42,585 nt of DNA from Nautiliaceae bacterium. Lineage in GTDB: Bacteria > Campylobacterota > Campylobacteria > Campylobacterales > Nautiliaceae. Below are positions 35,105 through 42,585 of this stretch, in pieces. The notes under the pieces are model-generated. The model searched no databases, had not been told where the DNA came from, and saw nothing but the letters and a program-made list of their open reading frames with translations. The position numbers and the translations under genes were made by a program. The stretch is taken from contig JALWNI010000103.1 of assembly GCA_027083695.1 (NCBI GenBank), forward strand, positions 1-42,585, in the 5' to 3' direction. Every line of letters starts with the position of its first letter. Positions within the stretch are counted from its first letter, which is position 1.

Positions 35105-35768
35105 ATTTTCTTCTTTGATTATGATTTATAAAATATACAACAAACAATACTACAAAACTTATCAAAAGTAAAATAGCACTATAAATATGCGCTGAATGAT
35201 AATCTAAATTCTCGACATAATCATAAATAGCAACACTAGCGACTTCTGTTTTTCCCGGTATTGATCCTCCAACCATCAAAACTACTCCAAATTCCCCTAT
35301 TGTATGAGCAAAAGTTATTACAATTGCAGTAAGCAAAGAAGGTTTTATATTTGGAATAATAACTTTAAAAAGAGTAATTATTTTATTTTTTCCGCTTAAA
35401 TAAGAAGCTTCTATTATATTTTTATTCAAAGATTCAAAACCGCTTTGAATAGGTTGAATCATAAAAGGAAAAGAATATATCGCACTCGCAACAACAAGTC
35501 CATAAAAAGAAAAAACCAGCTTAATATTAAAAATCTTATAAACTAATCCTCCCAAAAAAGAATCAGGAGATAAAAAAACTAATAAATAAAATCCCAATAC
35601 GGAAGGAGGCAATACAATTGGCAAAGCAGTTATTGTTTCCAAGAAAGGCTTAAATTTTGATTTAGTACTTGATAAATACCATGCATAAGGAATACCTATA
35701 AAAAGTAAAATTAAAGTTACAATAAATGCAAGTTTAAATGACAAAATAAAAGGCGTAAAATCAATCAT
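35091..35768 (-). CDS. modB: Molybdate ABC transporter permease
   Basis: A 225-residue membrane protein with several hydrophobic helices and the permease EAA loop (NIIEASYLSGKNKIITLFKVIIPNIKPSL, positions near 130-160) that docks on ModC. The ATG at 35768 overlaps the stop of the preceding gene (ATGATTGA) and gives the usual MIDFTPFILSFKLA start; an in-frame ATG at 35822 would lie within that gene. Part of the modA-TOBE-modB-modC run. Confidence 0.93.
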   Translation of the reverse strand: MIDFTPFILSFKLAFIVTLILLFIGIPYAWYLSSTKSKFKPFLETITALPIVLPPSVLGFYLLVFLSPDSFLGGLVYKIFNIKLVFSFYGLVVASAIYSFPFMIQPIQSGFESLNKNIIEASYLSGKNKIITLFKVIIPNIKPSLLTAIVITFAHTIGEFGVVLMVGGSIPGKTEVASVAIYDYVENLDYHSAHIYSAILLLISFVVLFVVYFINHNQRRKYDIY

Positions 35769-36153
35769 CCAACACCTCAACAACAGAAATATCAGTAGAT
35801 TTAAAATATAAATAAGCTTCATCTTTAAAATTAATATACTCTTTTAGCATTAAAACTTCAAAATCATATTCAAAAAATTTACATTTTATTCTTGCTAAAA
35901 TTTCACCAAAATTTATTTCTTCTATTTTCACTTTTAATCTATTTTCATAATTATATTTATCTTTATTTAAAAATAATTTAGTCGGTTTTATATACAATTT
36001 TGCTTTTTTATTTTTTTTTAAATTTAAATTTAGTTGCAATATTAAAACATTTATTCTTTGATTATTGCATTTAAAATGTAAAAGATTCAAATTTTCTACT
36101 GATATTATATTTTCTAAAACAGCTATAATATAATTCATATTATTGGTATCCAA
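35761..36153 (-). CDS. TOBE-like protein of the molybdate operon
   Basis: A 130-residue protein with an N-terminal stretch (IIAVLENIISVENLNLLHFKC) resembling a TOBE/molybdopterin-binding repeat. Campylobacter jejuni has a comparable small gene (Cj0302c) between modA and modB. It may bind or store molybdate, or regulate the operon. The sequence is divergent and rich in Lys and Asn, so the fold is tentative. It overlaps modA by 14 bases and modB by eight. Confidence 0.7.
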   Translation of the reverse strand: MDTNNMNYIIAVLENIISVENLNLLHFKCNNQRINVLILQLNLNLKKNKKAKLYIKPTKLFLNKDKYNYENRLKVKIEEINFGEILARIKCKFFEYDFEVLMLKEYINFKDEAYLYFKSTDISVVEVLDD

Positions 36154-36850
36154 ACTTTTTAAAAATCTGTTTAGCTTGTTTGCTTAACAAAAAATCATAA
36201 AATTTTTTTGCTGCTTTTCTTTTGGTTATTAATAATTCAGCCTGATTAATTGGTTTATACAGTTTTGGATTAATATCTTTATAATAAAATTTTCCCATAT
36301 TTTTAATATTTTTTGAAAATATAAGCGATTTACTAATAATCCCTACATCTGCACCATTTTTTACATATGATAATACTGCTGCTATTGTTTCTGCATAAAC
36401 CAATTTATTTTTAATTTTATTATAAATTCCGGCATTTTTAAACACTTCAACTGCTGCTTTACCATAAGGGGTTGTTTTTGGTTTAGAAATGGCAATTGTT
36501 TTATATTTGACAATATTTTTTAGTGATAAATTTTTATATTTAGTAGAAAAAAGACCTATTCTTCCTTTTGTATAAACCTTAGGCGGTAAAATGCCAATAT
36601 CTTTTGAATAAAGAAATTTCGGATATTTCATATTAGCAGACAAAAAAACATCATAAGGAGCACCTCTTAAAATCTGTGCCGTAAGCTTTCCACTGCTTGA
36701 TGTAATAAATTTTACTTTAACATTAGGATATTTTTTATTAAAGGCTTTGATAATTTTAGGCATTACATAAGTAAGATTAGCAGAAGCAGCAACATATATC
36801 TGAGAAGCAAACGTTAAAACACCACATATTAAAAAAAACAATTTTTTCAT
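36140..36850 (-). CDS. modA: Molybdate-binding periplasmic protein
   Basis: A 236-residue solute-binding protein: signal peptide (MKKLFFLICGVLTFASQIYVAAS), then ANLTYVMPKIIKAFNKKYP, the oxyanion Ser motif ITSSSGKLTAQILRGAPYDVFLSAN, and KTTPYGKAAVEVFKNAG. It captures molybdate for ModBC. Its ribosome site (GGAGG, about seven bases before ATG) is buried in a 12-bp stem that ends a structured leader of about 150 bases, so translation is probably controlled by that leader. Confidence 0.93.
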   Translation of the reverse strand: MKKLFFLICGVLTFASQIYVAASANLTYVMPKIIKAFNKKYPNVKVKFITSSSGKLTAQILRGAPYDVFLSANMKYPKFLYSKDIGILPPKVYTKGRIGLFSTKYKNLSLKNIVKYKTIAISKPKTTPYGKAAVEVFKNAGIYNKIKNKLVYAETIAAVLSYVKNGADVGIISKSLIFSKNIKNMGKFYYKDINPKLYKPINQAELLITKRKAAKKFYDFLLSKQAKQIFKKFGYQ

Positions 36851-37002
36851 ATCTATCCTCCATAAAGGCTTCCCGAGCGGAAAAAAAACCTTTATGGAGG
36901 TGGGTTTCTTTCCAACTCGGGAGGCTTAATTTTTTCAAATTAAACCCTATCGGCTATATTTCCATAGTAAAAACCTTAGGAAATATAGCTCGAAACCCTT
37001 TT
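36851..37002 (-). promoter_or_regulatory. Structured modA leader, riboswitch candidate
   Basis: On the minus-strand transcript, in order: GGGTTTC (36998-36992); a perfect 11-bp hairpin (36989-36979 with 36963-36953); a second GGGTTT (36947-36942); a 7-bp hairpin (36943-36937 with 36932-36926); CTCCCGAG (about 36923-36916); GAAACCC (36908-36902), which can pair with the first element; then a perfect 12-bp stem (36900-36889 with 36868-36857) whose 3' arm holds the modA ribosome site. The loop of that last stem contains CTCGGGA (36877-36871), complementary to the upstream TCCCGAG, making a pseudoknot. Known Moco RNAs control similar genes; I cannot confirm a match to that class. Confidence 0.75.
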
Positions 37003-37008
37003 TTTTGA

Positions 37009-37037
37009 ATTGTATATCAAATCTATTTTAATGTCAA
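37009..37037 (-). promoter_or_regulatory. modA promoter
   Basis: Minus-strand TTGACA (37037-37032) and TACAAT (37014-37009) with a 17-base spacer: a consensus -35 and a five-of-six -10. Transcription would start near 37002, in the run of As just before the first leader element, which fixes the leader's orientation and length. Confidence 0.75.
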
Positions 37038-37059
37038 TTAAAAAAGTTTCATTTTTTAT

Positions 37060-37139
37060 CATAAAGTGCCATAAAAGTGCTTTTTTTCTTAATTTTTGCT
37101 GAAAAAACAGTAAAAAGGTTGTAAAAGAGTTATTATAAT
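37060..37139 (+). promoter_or_regulatory. napA upstream region: direct repeats and -10 box
   Basis: Two direct repeats, CATAAAGTGC (37060-37069) and CATAAAAGTGC (37070-37080), place GTGC cores exactly 11 bases apart. A TATAAT lies at 37134-37139, about 30 bases before the napA ATG, with no good -35 hexamer. This suits an activator-dependent promoter with the site centred near -73. The whole 317-base stretch 36851-37167 between modA and napA is taken up by this region, the modA promoter and the modA leader. Confidence 0.6.
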
Positions 37140-37167
37140 AATGTTAAAATCCTAAAAGGAGTGAAAT

Positions 37168-39987
37168 ATGTCAATGAATAGAAGAGATTTTTTAAAAACA
37201 ACAGCAGCTGTTGCAGCAGCAAGTGCAGCTGGGATAGCAATTCCAGAAGACGCAAAAGCAGCAGCAGATAATACCCAAGCAGATTGGCATTGGGATAAAG
37301 CTGTATGTAGATTTTGTGGTACCGGATGTGGTATTATGATTGCTACAAAAGGAAATAAATGTGTAGCTGTTAAAGGTGACCCTCTAAATCCAGTAAATAG
37401 AGGGATTAACTGTATAAAAGGTTATTTTAACGCAAAAATTATGTATGGAGCTGATAGATTAACACAACCTCTTTTAAGACTAAATGAAAATGGAGAATTT
37501 GATAAAAATGCTCCATTTAGACCAGTTAGCTGGAAAAGAGCATTTGATGAAATGGAAAGACAATTTAAAAAATATTACAATAAATATGGACCAACATCAG
37601 TTGGTATCTTTGGTTCAGGTCAATATACAATTGAAGAAGGTTATGTTGCACTTAAATTAGTAAAAGCAGGATGGAGAAGTAATAATATCGACCCAAATGC
37701 TAGACACTGTATGGCAAGTGCGGTTGTTGGATTTTATCAAACTTTTGGTATTGATGAACCAGCTGGATGTTATGATGATATTGAAATTACTGATACTGTT
37801 ATTACTTGGGGTGCTAATATGGCCGAAATGCATCCAATTCTTTGGTCAAGAGTATCTGATGCAAAACTAAACAACCCAGATAAATATTATGTAGTTAACC
37901 TCTCAACTTACAGAAACAGATGTTCAAACCTTGCTGATATGGAAATTATTTTCAGACCAAATACTGACCTTGCGATTATGAACTACATTGCAAGAGAAAT
38001 TCTTCATAGAGGTGCAGTAAACTGGAATTTCGTTAAAAAATACACAGTATTCGCAACAGGTTTTCCTGATATCGGATATGGTATGAGAAATCCAAACTCA
38101 CCATATGTAACTCCAAAAGAAAAAGATACAGTAGAAAAACAAGCTAGAAAAGTTATAACAGAAGAAGAAGCTATCGCACTTAGTCCAATTGGTAAATGGA
38201 AAGCTGGCGATATTATGTACATGAAACATGCGAAAGGAAAAGGCCCATTTAAACATTGGGAAATTACATTTGAAGAATTCAAAAAAGGTGTTGAGCCATA
38301 TACACTTGATTATGTCGCAAAAGTAGCAAAAGGTGATAAAGACGAATCACTTGAAAGTTTCAAAAGAAAACTTAAAAAATTAGCTGATTTATATTGTGAT
38401 CCAAATAGAAAAATAGTATCTTTCTGGACAATGGGATTCAATCAACATGTTAGAGGAAGCTGGGTTAATGAACAAATTTATATGATACATTTACTTCTTG
38501 GTAAACAAGCAGAACCTGGAAATGGGGCATTCTCTCTAACTGGACAACCAAGTGCTTGTGGTACTGCAAGAGAAGTTGGAACATTTGCTCACAGACTTCC
38601 AGCAGACTTATTAGTAGCAAATCCAAAACATAGAAAAATAGCAGAAAAACTTTGGAAAATTCCTCATGGAACAATTAATCCAAAAGTTGGTTATCATTTC
38701 TTAAAAATGATGAGAGAACTTGAAGCTGGTAATTTAAAATGGGTATGGGCACAAGTAAATAACCCTTGGCAAAATACTGCAAATGCAAACCATTGGCTAA
38801 AAGCAGCAAGAACTATGGATAACTTTATAGTAGTTAGTGATTGTTATCCGGGTGTATCTGCAAGGGTTGCCGACTTAGTATTACCAATTGGTATGATTTA
38901 TGAAAAATGGGGAGCATATGGTAATGCTGAGAGAAGAACTCAACATTGGAGACAACAAGTAGTAGCTCCTGGTATCGCAATGCCAGATCTTTGGACTCTT
39001 ACAGAATTTGCAAAAAGATTTAAATTAAAAGAAGTATGGCATGAATGGAAACTGCCTGATGGAACAGTTTTACCTGATGTATTAGAAGAAGCAAAAGCTA
39101 TGGGTTATAGCCCAGAAGACACACTATTTGATGTATTATTTAATAGAGAAGAATATCGCAAAAACTTCCCTTGGCCAGATCCAATTGCAAGAGATGAAGG
39201 TGGTAGAATGCATCCAAATACCGAAGCTGAGGGAGATTTCAGAAATGTTGTAGGAAGCGATGGTAAAGTATTTAATGGATATGGATTCTTTATCCAAAAA
39301 GCAATGTGGGAAGAATATAGAAAATTTGGTATTGGTAGAGGTCATGACTTAGCTGACTTCGATACATATCAAAAAGTAAGAGGACTTAGATGGCCAGTAG
39401 TAAATGGACATGAAACAAAATGGAGATTCAATGTAAATTATGACCCATATGCAAGAAAATATGCAAAACCAGGTGATAAATTTGCATTTTATGGTCATTT
39501 ATTAAAAGCAATTCCAAGAGGTGACTTAAAAGGTCCTAAAACTCATAAAAAATATCCATTACCAAATAAAGCAAAAATCTTTTGGAGACCATTTATGGTA
39601 CACCCAGAAGACCCTAAATATGATACAAAAGGTTATAAATATTGGCTATGTACAGGAAGAGTTCTTGAACATTGGCATACAGGAACTATGACTATGAGAG
39701 TTCCAGAACTTTATAGAGCAATGCCAGAAGCATTATTATATATGAATCCAAAAGATGCAAAAGAATTAGGACTTGAAAGATTTGATTTGGTAGTTATTGA
39801 AAGTAGAAGAGGAAAAGTTAAAGCAAGAATTGAAACAAGAGGTAGAAATAAACCTCCAAGAGGTCTTGTTATGATTCCATGGTTTGATGAAAAAATTTTA
39901 ATTAACAAATGTACTCTTGATGCGACTTGTCCATTAAGTAAAGAAACAGATTATAAAAAAGCGGCAGTAAAAATTTATAAAGCATAG
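37168..39987 (+). CDS. napA: Periplasmic nitrate reductase catalytic subunit
   Basis: Reduces nitrate to nitrite in the periplasm using a bis-MGD molybdenum cofactor and one [4Fe-4S] cluster. Of 939 residues, it carries a Tat signal ([19 protein letters not shown]). Cluster ligands are Cys47, Cys50, Cys54 and Cys82; the Mo ligand is Cys181 in [13 protein letters not shown]. The length suits the long NapA of Campylobacterota. AAAAGGAG precedes the ATG. It opens the napAGHBF operon and has paired GTGC repeats upstream. Confidence 0.98.
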   Translation: MSMNRRDFLKTTAAVAAASAAGIAIPEDAKAAADNTQADWHWDKAVCRFCGTGCGIMIATKGNKCVAVKGDPLNPVNRGINCIKGYFNAKIMYGADRLTQPLLRLNENGEFDKNAPFRPVSWKRAFDEMERQFKKYYNKYGPTSVGIFGSGQYTIEEGYVALKLVKAGWRSNNIDPNARHCMASAVVGFYQTFGIDEPAGCYDDIEITDTVITWGANMAEMHPILWSRVSDAKLNNPDKYYVVNLSTYRNRCSNLADMEIIFRPNTDLAIMNYIAREILHRGAVNWNFVKKYTVFATGFPDIGYGMRNPNSPYVTPKEKDTVEKQARKVITEEEAIALSPIGKWKAGDIMYMKHAKGKGPFKHWEITFEEFKKGVEPYTLDYVAKVAKGDKDESLESFKRKLKKLADLYCDPNRKIVSFWTMGFNQHVRGSWVNEQIYMIHLLLGKQAEPGNGAFSLTGQPSACGTAREVGTFAHRLPADLLVANPKHRKIAEKLWKIPHGTINPKVGYHFLKMMRELEAGNLKWVWAQVNNPWQNTANANHWLKAARTMDNFIVVSDCYPGVSARVADLVLPIGMIYEKWGAYGNAERRTQHWRQQVVAPGIAMPDLWTLTEFAKRFKLKEVWHEWKLPDGTVLPDVLEEAKAMGYSPEDTLFDVLFNREEYRKNFPWPDPIARDEGGRMHPNTEAEGDFRNVVGSDGKVFNGYGFFIQKAMWEEYRKFGIGRGHDLADFDTYQKVRGLRWPVVNGHETKWRFNVNYDPYARKYAKPGDKFAFYGHLLKAIPRGDLKGPKTHKKYPLPNKAKIFWRPFMVHPEDPKYDTKGYKYWLCTGRVLEHWHTGTMTMRVPELYRAMPEALLYMNPKDAKELGLERFDLVVIESRRGKVKARIETRGRNKPPRGLVMIPWFDEKILINKCTLDATCPLSKETDYKKAAVKIYKA

Positions 39988-39995
39988 GAGAAATT

Positions 39996-40811
39996 TTGGA
40001 TAGAAGAACATTCCTTAACAATCTAATCCAACTCTCAGCAGCTGCAACAGCTGCTGGTGCAGTTGTTAGCGGATTTGCGGAAGAAAATAAAAATAAACCT
40101 TTGGCATTAAGACCGCCAGGAGCATTACCTGAAAAAGATTTTATTAAAACATGTATTAGATGCGGTCTTTGTGTTGAAGCGTGTAAAAATAGAGAAAATA
40201 AAATGATTGTTAACGGAAAAGAGATAGATACTTTATATCTAGCGGCACCAGGTGATAGTGTACCTATTGGGACACCTTTTTTTAATCCAAGAACTGGTCC
40301 ATGTTTTATGTGTGATGATATTCCTTGTATGTATGCGTGCCCTACTGGTGCACTTACACCAAAAGAGTGTGAAAATAATAAAGGTGAAGTTGCAATAGAT
40401 TATGCAAAAATGGGTGTTGCTGTTATTGACCCAAGCAGTTGTATTGCTTTTTGGGGTCTTCAATGTACAGCATGTTATAGAGCGTGTCCGGAAATAGATA
40501 AAGCCATTACAATTGAATGGAAACAAAATAAAAGAACGGGAAAACATGCTTATAGAATTCCTGTTGTTCATGAAGATTATTGCACAGGATGTGGAATGTG
40601 TGAAATGGCATGTGTTACAGAAAAACCAGCCATAAAAATATTTCCAAGAGAAGTATTCCTTGGAAAAGTTAGTAACAGATATGTAAAAGGATGGAGTAAA
40701 CAAGACCAACAAAGAGTTAAAAATGCAAGTACCAAAACAACAACAAAAACTCCTTGGAGTAAAGAAAATCCACTCCAAAATTTAAATCAGGGAGTAAACT
40801 GGAATGAATAA
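39996..40811 (+). CDS. napG: Nap ferredoxin-type protein NapG
   Basis: A periplasmic iron-sulfur protein that with NapH moves electrons from menaquinol to Nap. Of 271 residues: Tat signal (DRRTFLNNLIQLSAAATAAG), then four cluster motifs, CIRCGLCVEAC, CFMCDDIPCMYACPTG, CIAFWGLQCTACYRAC and CTGCGMCEMAC. It begins with TTG at 39996, after TAGGAG; no nearby ATG would keep the Tat signal. It lies eight bases after napA and overlaps napH by eight. Confidence 0.96.
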   Translation: MDRRTFLNNLIQLSAAATAAGAVVSGFAEENKNKPLALRPPGALPEKDFIKTCIRCGLCVEACKNRENKMIVNGKEIDTLYLAAPGDSVPIGTPFFNPRTGPCFMCDDIPCMYACPTGALTPKECENNKGEVAIDYAKMGVAVIDPSSCIAFWGLQCTACYRACPEIDKAITIEWKQNKRTGKHAYRIPVVHEDYCTGCGMCEMACVTEKPAIKIFPREVFLGKVSNRYVKGWSKQDQQRVKNASTKTTTKTPWSKENPLQNLNQGVNWNE

Positions 40812-41646
40812 AATATTAAAAAACAAATATTTAATTTTAAGAAGATTTATTCAATTTGGAATATTGTTTTTATATTTTGGTGCGAATTATTATGGCTGGA
40901 AAATTTTGATAGGAAATTTAAGCTTTTCAAAATTATTTAACACTATTCCACTTACAGATCCTTATGCATTTTTACAAATGTTGTTTGCAGGAGCCGTTAT
41001 AAGTTCCAATTTAATTATTGGTCTTATTATTGTACTTCTATTTTATGGAATAATTGGAGGAAGAGCATATTGTAGCTGGGTATGTCCTGTTAATTTGATT
41101 ACAGATTTGGCCGCATGGGTTAGAAGAAAAACTCATCATGAAAAAGATAATTTAGTAAGTGCAATTAAAATAAAAAAATTTAGATATGCTTTTTTAATTG
41201 TAATGCTTATTTTTTCAGCTATAATTGGTGCAGCAGCTTATGAATTTATAAATCCAATCGGATATTTCACAAGAGGTGTAGCTTTTACTCTCGGATTTGG
41301 ATGGGTATGGCTTCTTGTAATTTTTATTTTTGATGCTTTTGTCCTTAAAAATGGTTGGTGCGGTCATATATGCCCTGTTGGAGCAATGTACAGCTTAATA
41401 GGAAGCAAAAATATTATTCGTGTATATCATACAAAAGAGAATTGTACAAATTGTGGAGATTGTTTGAGTATTTGTCCAGAAAATCAAGTACTATCTCCGA
41501 TAATTAACAAAAAAAGCGATTACATTCACGGAATAGAATGTACAAATTGCGGTAGATGCATAGAAGTGTGTAATGATAATGCATTAAATTTTTCACTTAG
41601 AAATTTCATAAAAGGAGAAAAAAATGAAAAAAATAGTTCTAATTAG
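40804..41646 (+). CDS. napH: Nap quinol dehydrogenase membrane component NapH
   Basis: A 280-residue membrane protein with about four helices, two CP motifs at the membrane face (WVCPVN and HICPVGAMY), and two cytoplasmic [4Fe-4S] motifs (CTNCGDCLSICPEN and CTNCGRCIEVC). In lineages without a dedicated NapC the NapGH pair is the menaquinol-oxidising module. It overlaps napG by eight bases and napB by 23. Confidence 0.96.
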   Translation: MNKILKNKYLILRRFIQFGILFLYFGANYYGWKILIGNLSFSKLFNTIPLTDPYAFLQMLFAGAVISSNLIIGLIIVLLFYGIIGGRAYCSWVCPVNLITDLAAWVRRKTHHEKDNLVSAIKIKKFRYAFLIVMLIFSAIIGAAAYEFINPIGYFTRGVAFTLGFGWVWLLVIFIFDAFVLKNGWCGHICPVGAMYSLIGSKNIIRVYHTKENCTNCGDCLSICPENQVLSPIINKKSDYIHGIECTNCGRCIEVCNDNALNFSLRNFIKGEKNEKNSSN

Positions 41647-42130
41647 TGCAGCAACTGCACTTATTCTTTTAACAGGATGCAATCAAATGAATTCTTCAAC
41701 AAATAACACAGTATCAAATAAATCTGTTAAAATTACAGGTATTAGAAAAGCATCTTTAAATGCTGATTCACAAAATTTACCTGTTGTTAAATATAATAAT
41801 CAACCACCAATTCCTGGAAAAGTAAAACTTTACAAAACATCTTATGTAACAGCACCTCCAATGATTCCTCATAGTATTAAAGGAATGGTTCCAATAACAA
41901 TTCACAATAATATGTGTCTGAATTGCCACTTGCCTCAAAATGCAAAAGCATTAGGTGTTACTCCAATGCCGCCTGATCATTTTGTTGATAATTTTGAAAA
42001 TGGAAAACATGTAAGAAGAGTAGCAGGTAGCAGATATTTTTGTACAACTTGCCATGCTCCTCAGGCAAAATTAAATCCAGTTGTGGAAAATAGATTTGAA
42101 TCTATGAAAGCAAATGTTGGACTTAAATGA
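41624..42130 (+). CDS. napB: Diheme cytochrome c NapB with a lipoprotein-like signal
   Basis: The electron-transfer subunit of Nap, with two heme motifs (CLNCH and CTTCH) in 168 residues. The N-terminus MKKIVLISAATALILLTGCNQMN has a lipobox LTGC before Cys19, suggesting lipid anchoring instead of a freely soluble periplasmic form. AAAAGGAG precedes the ATG within napH. The stop overlaps the napF start (ATGA). Confidence 0.93.
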   Translation: MKKIVLISAATALILLTGCNQMNSSTNNTVSNKSVKITGIRKASLNADSQNLPVVKYNNQPPIPGKVKLYKTSYVTAPPMIPHSIKGMVPITIHNNMCLNCHLPQNAKALGVTPMPPDHFVDNFENGKHVRRVAGSRYFCTTCHAPQAKLNPVVENRFESMKANVGLK

Positions 42131-42585
42131 TAAATAAGAAAAAAAGAGAGTTTTTTAGGAGAATTTCTTCTCCTTTTAAATCTTTTATATACCCTCCTTA
42201 TTATAAAAATAAAGATGATTTTTTAAATTGTATTGAATGCGAGACAAAAGAATGCTTGCATGCTTGTAAAGAAAACATCATAGAAATTGAACAAGAAAAA
42301 CCCGTAATAAAATTTGGAGTAAACGGATGCACATTTTGCGATGAGTGTGCAGCCGCTTGTCCAAAAGATGTTTTAAATATAGAAAATAAAAAAAATAAAT
42401 TAAATGCTGAATTTATTATAAATCCTAAAACCTGTCTTGCATGGAATCAAACAATGTGTTTTTCTTGTCAAGATATTTGTGAAGAAAATGCTATAATTTT
42501 TAAAGGATTATTTAATCCTATAATAGATATAGATAAATGTACAGCTTGTGGATTTTGTATCAGCGTTTGTCCAACATATGCAATT
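42127..42585 (+). CDS. napF: Ferredoxin-type protein NapF (partial)
   Basis: The first 153 codons of a cytoplasmic iron-sulfur protein thought to help NapA maturation; the end is cut by the window edge, probably by only a few residues. Cluster motifs: CIECETKECLHAC, CTFCDECAAACP, CLAWNQTMCFSCQDIC and CTACGFCISVCP. The N-terminus (MINKKKREFFRRIS) is basic without an export signal. The ATG overlaps the napB stop. The expected next genes in epsilon-type operons are napL and napD. Confidence 0.92.
   Translation, partial: MINKKKREFFRRISSPFKSFIYPPYYKNKDDFLNCIECETKECLHACKENIIEIEQEKPVIKFGVNGCTFCDECAAACPKDVLNIENKKNKLNAEFIINPKTCLAWNQTMCFSCQDICEENAIIFKGLFNPIIDIDKCTACGFCISVCPTYAI

Noticed and set aside
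40239-40778. Minus-strand open frame (179 codons) inside napG
   Set aside because: Antisense to napG with a Cys/Phe/Thr-rich product caused by the napG cluster codons; no ribosome site or context.
1-42585. tRNA or rRNA genes
   Set aside because: I saw no cloverleaf-type sequence or rRNA-like conserved stretch on either strand; all larger gaps are accounted for by repeats, promoters or the modA leader.

Overview
The window reads as chromosomal DNA of a Nautiliales-type member of the Campylobacterota (Nautilia / Caminibacter / Lebetimonas), a hydrogen-oxidising, nitrate-respiring vent lineage. Reasons: very AT-rich coding sequence, the epsilon-type nap order (A-G-H-B-F), a hydABC-hydD-hydE hydrogenase operon with the HypF-like HydE, a fused CcsBA cytochrome c synthase, and AT-rich promoters in which often only the -10 box is clear. 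This placement is inference from gene content; no marker gene was searched.

Layout. 1-4457 (minus strand): the start of an MTA/SAH nucleosidase gene, then hypF-fabD-nitrilase. 4603-5445: a small zinc-ribbon/HTH protein divergent from the nickel genes, with the same palindrome in both promoters. 5446-11655 (plus): nickel ECF transporter nikMNQO, hypB-hypC-hypD-hypE, and ubiE/menG. 11659-17614 (minus): hydA-hydB-hydC-hydD-hydE, the membrane-bound uptake [NiFe]-hydrogenase with its protease and HydE. 17713-20261 (minus): a second, cytoplasmic, sensor-like [NiFe] pair behind a TetR regulator; hypA diverges from it. 20670-31313 (minus): two hypothetical genes, a DJ-1/PfpI gene, heme genes hemN-hemC-hemB-hemE-hemA, a PhnA/YjdM gene, ccsBA and a CPPC thioredoxin. 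31389-36850 (minus): a tetraheme NapC/NrfH cytochrome, a histidine kinase and OmpR-type regulator, and molybdate transport modC-modB-TOBE-modA. 37168-42585 (plus): napA-G-H-B-F, with napF cut by the window edge.

Together the genes make a metal-supply and electron-transport block. Nickel uptake and the Hyp proteins build the hydrogenase, which passes electrons to menaquinone (UbiE/MenG makes it). The molybdate transporter supplies NapA. The heme and cytochrome c genes supply HydC, NapB and the tetraheme cytochrome.

Three non-coding observations stand out. (1) The modA 5' leader begins at a near-consensus promoter, folds into several perfect hairpins, and ends in a 12-bp stem that buries the modA Shine-Dalgarno and forms a pseudoknot with upstream sequence: a strong riboswitch candidate. 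(2) Degenerate 7-bp and 8-bp tandem repeats sit directly after three stop codons and once in frame inside hypF, always purine-rich on the coding strand. (3) Two probable regulatory circuits are visible: a shared palindrome at the nickel-transporter and HTH-gene promoters, and 11-bp-spaced GTGC repeats upstream of both napA and the tetraheme cytochrome gene.
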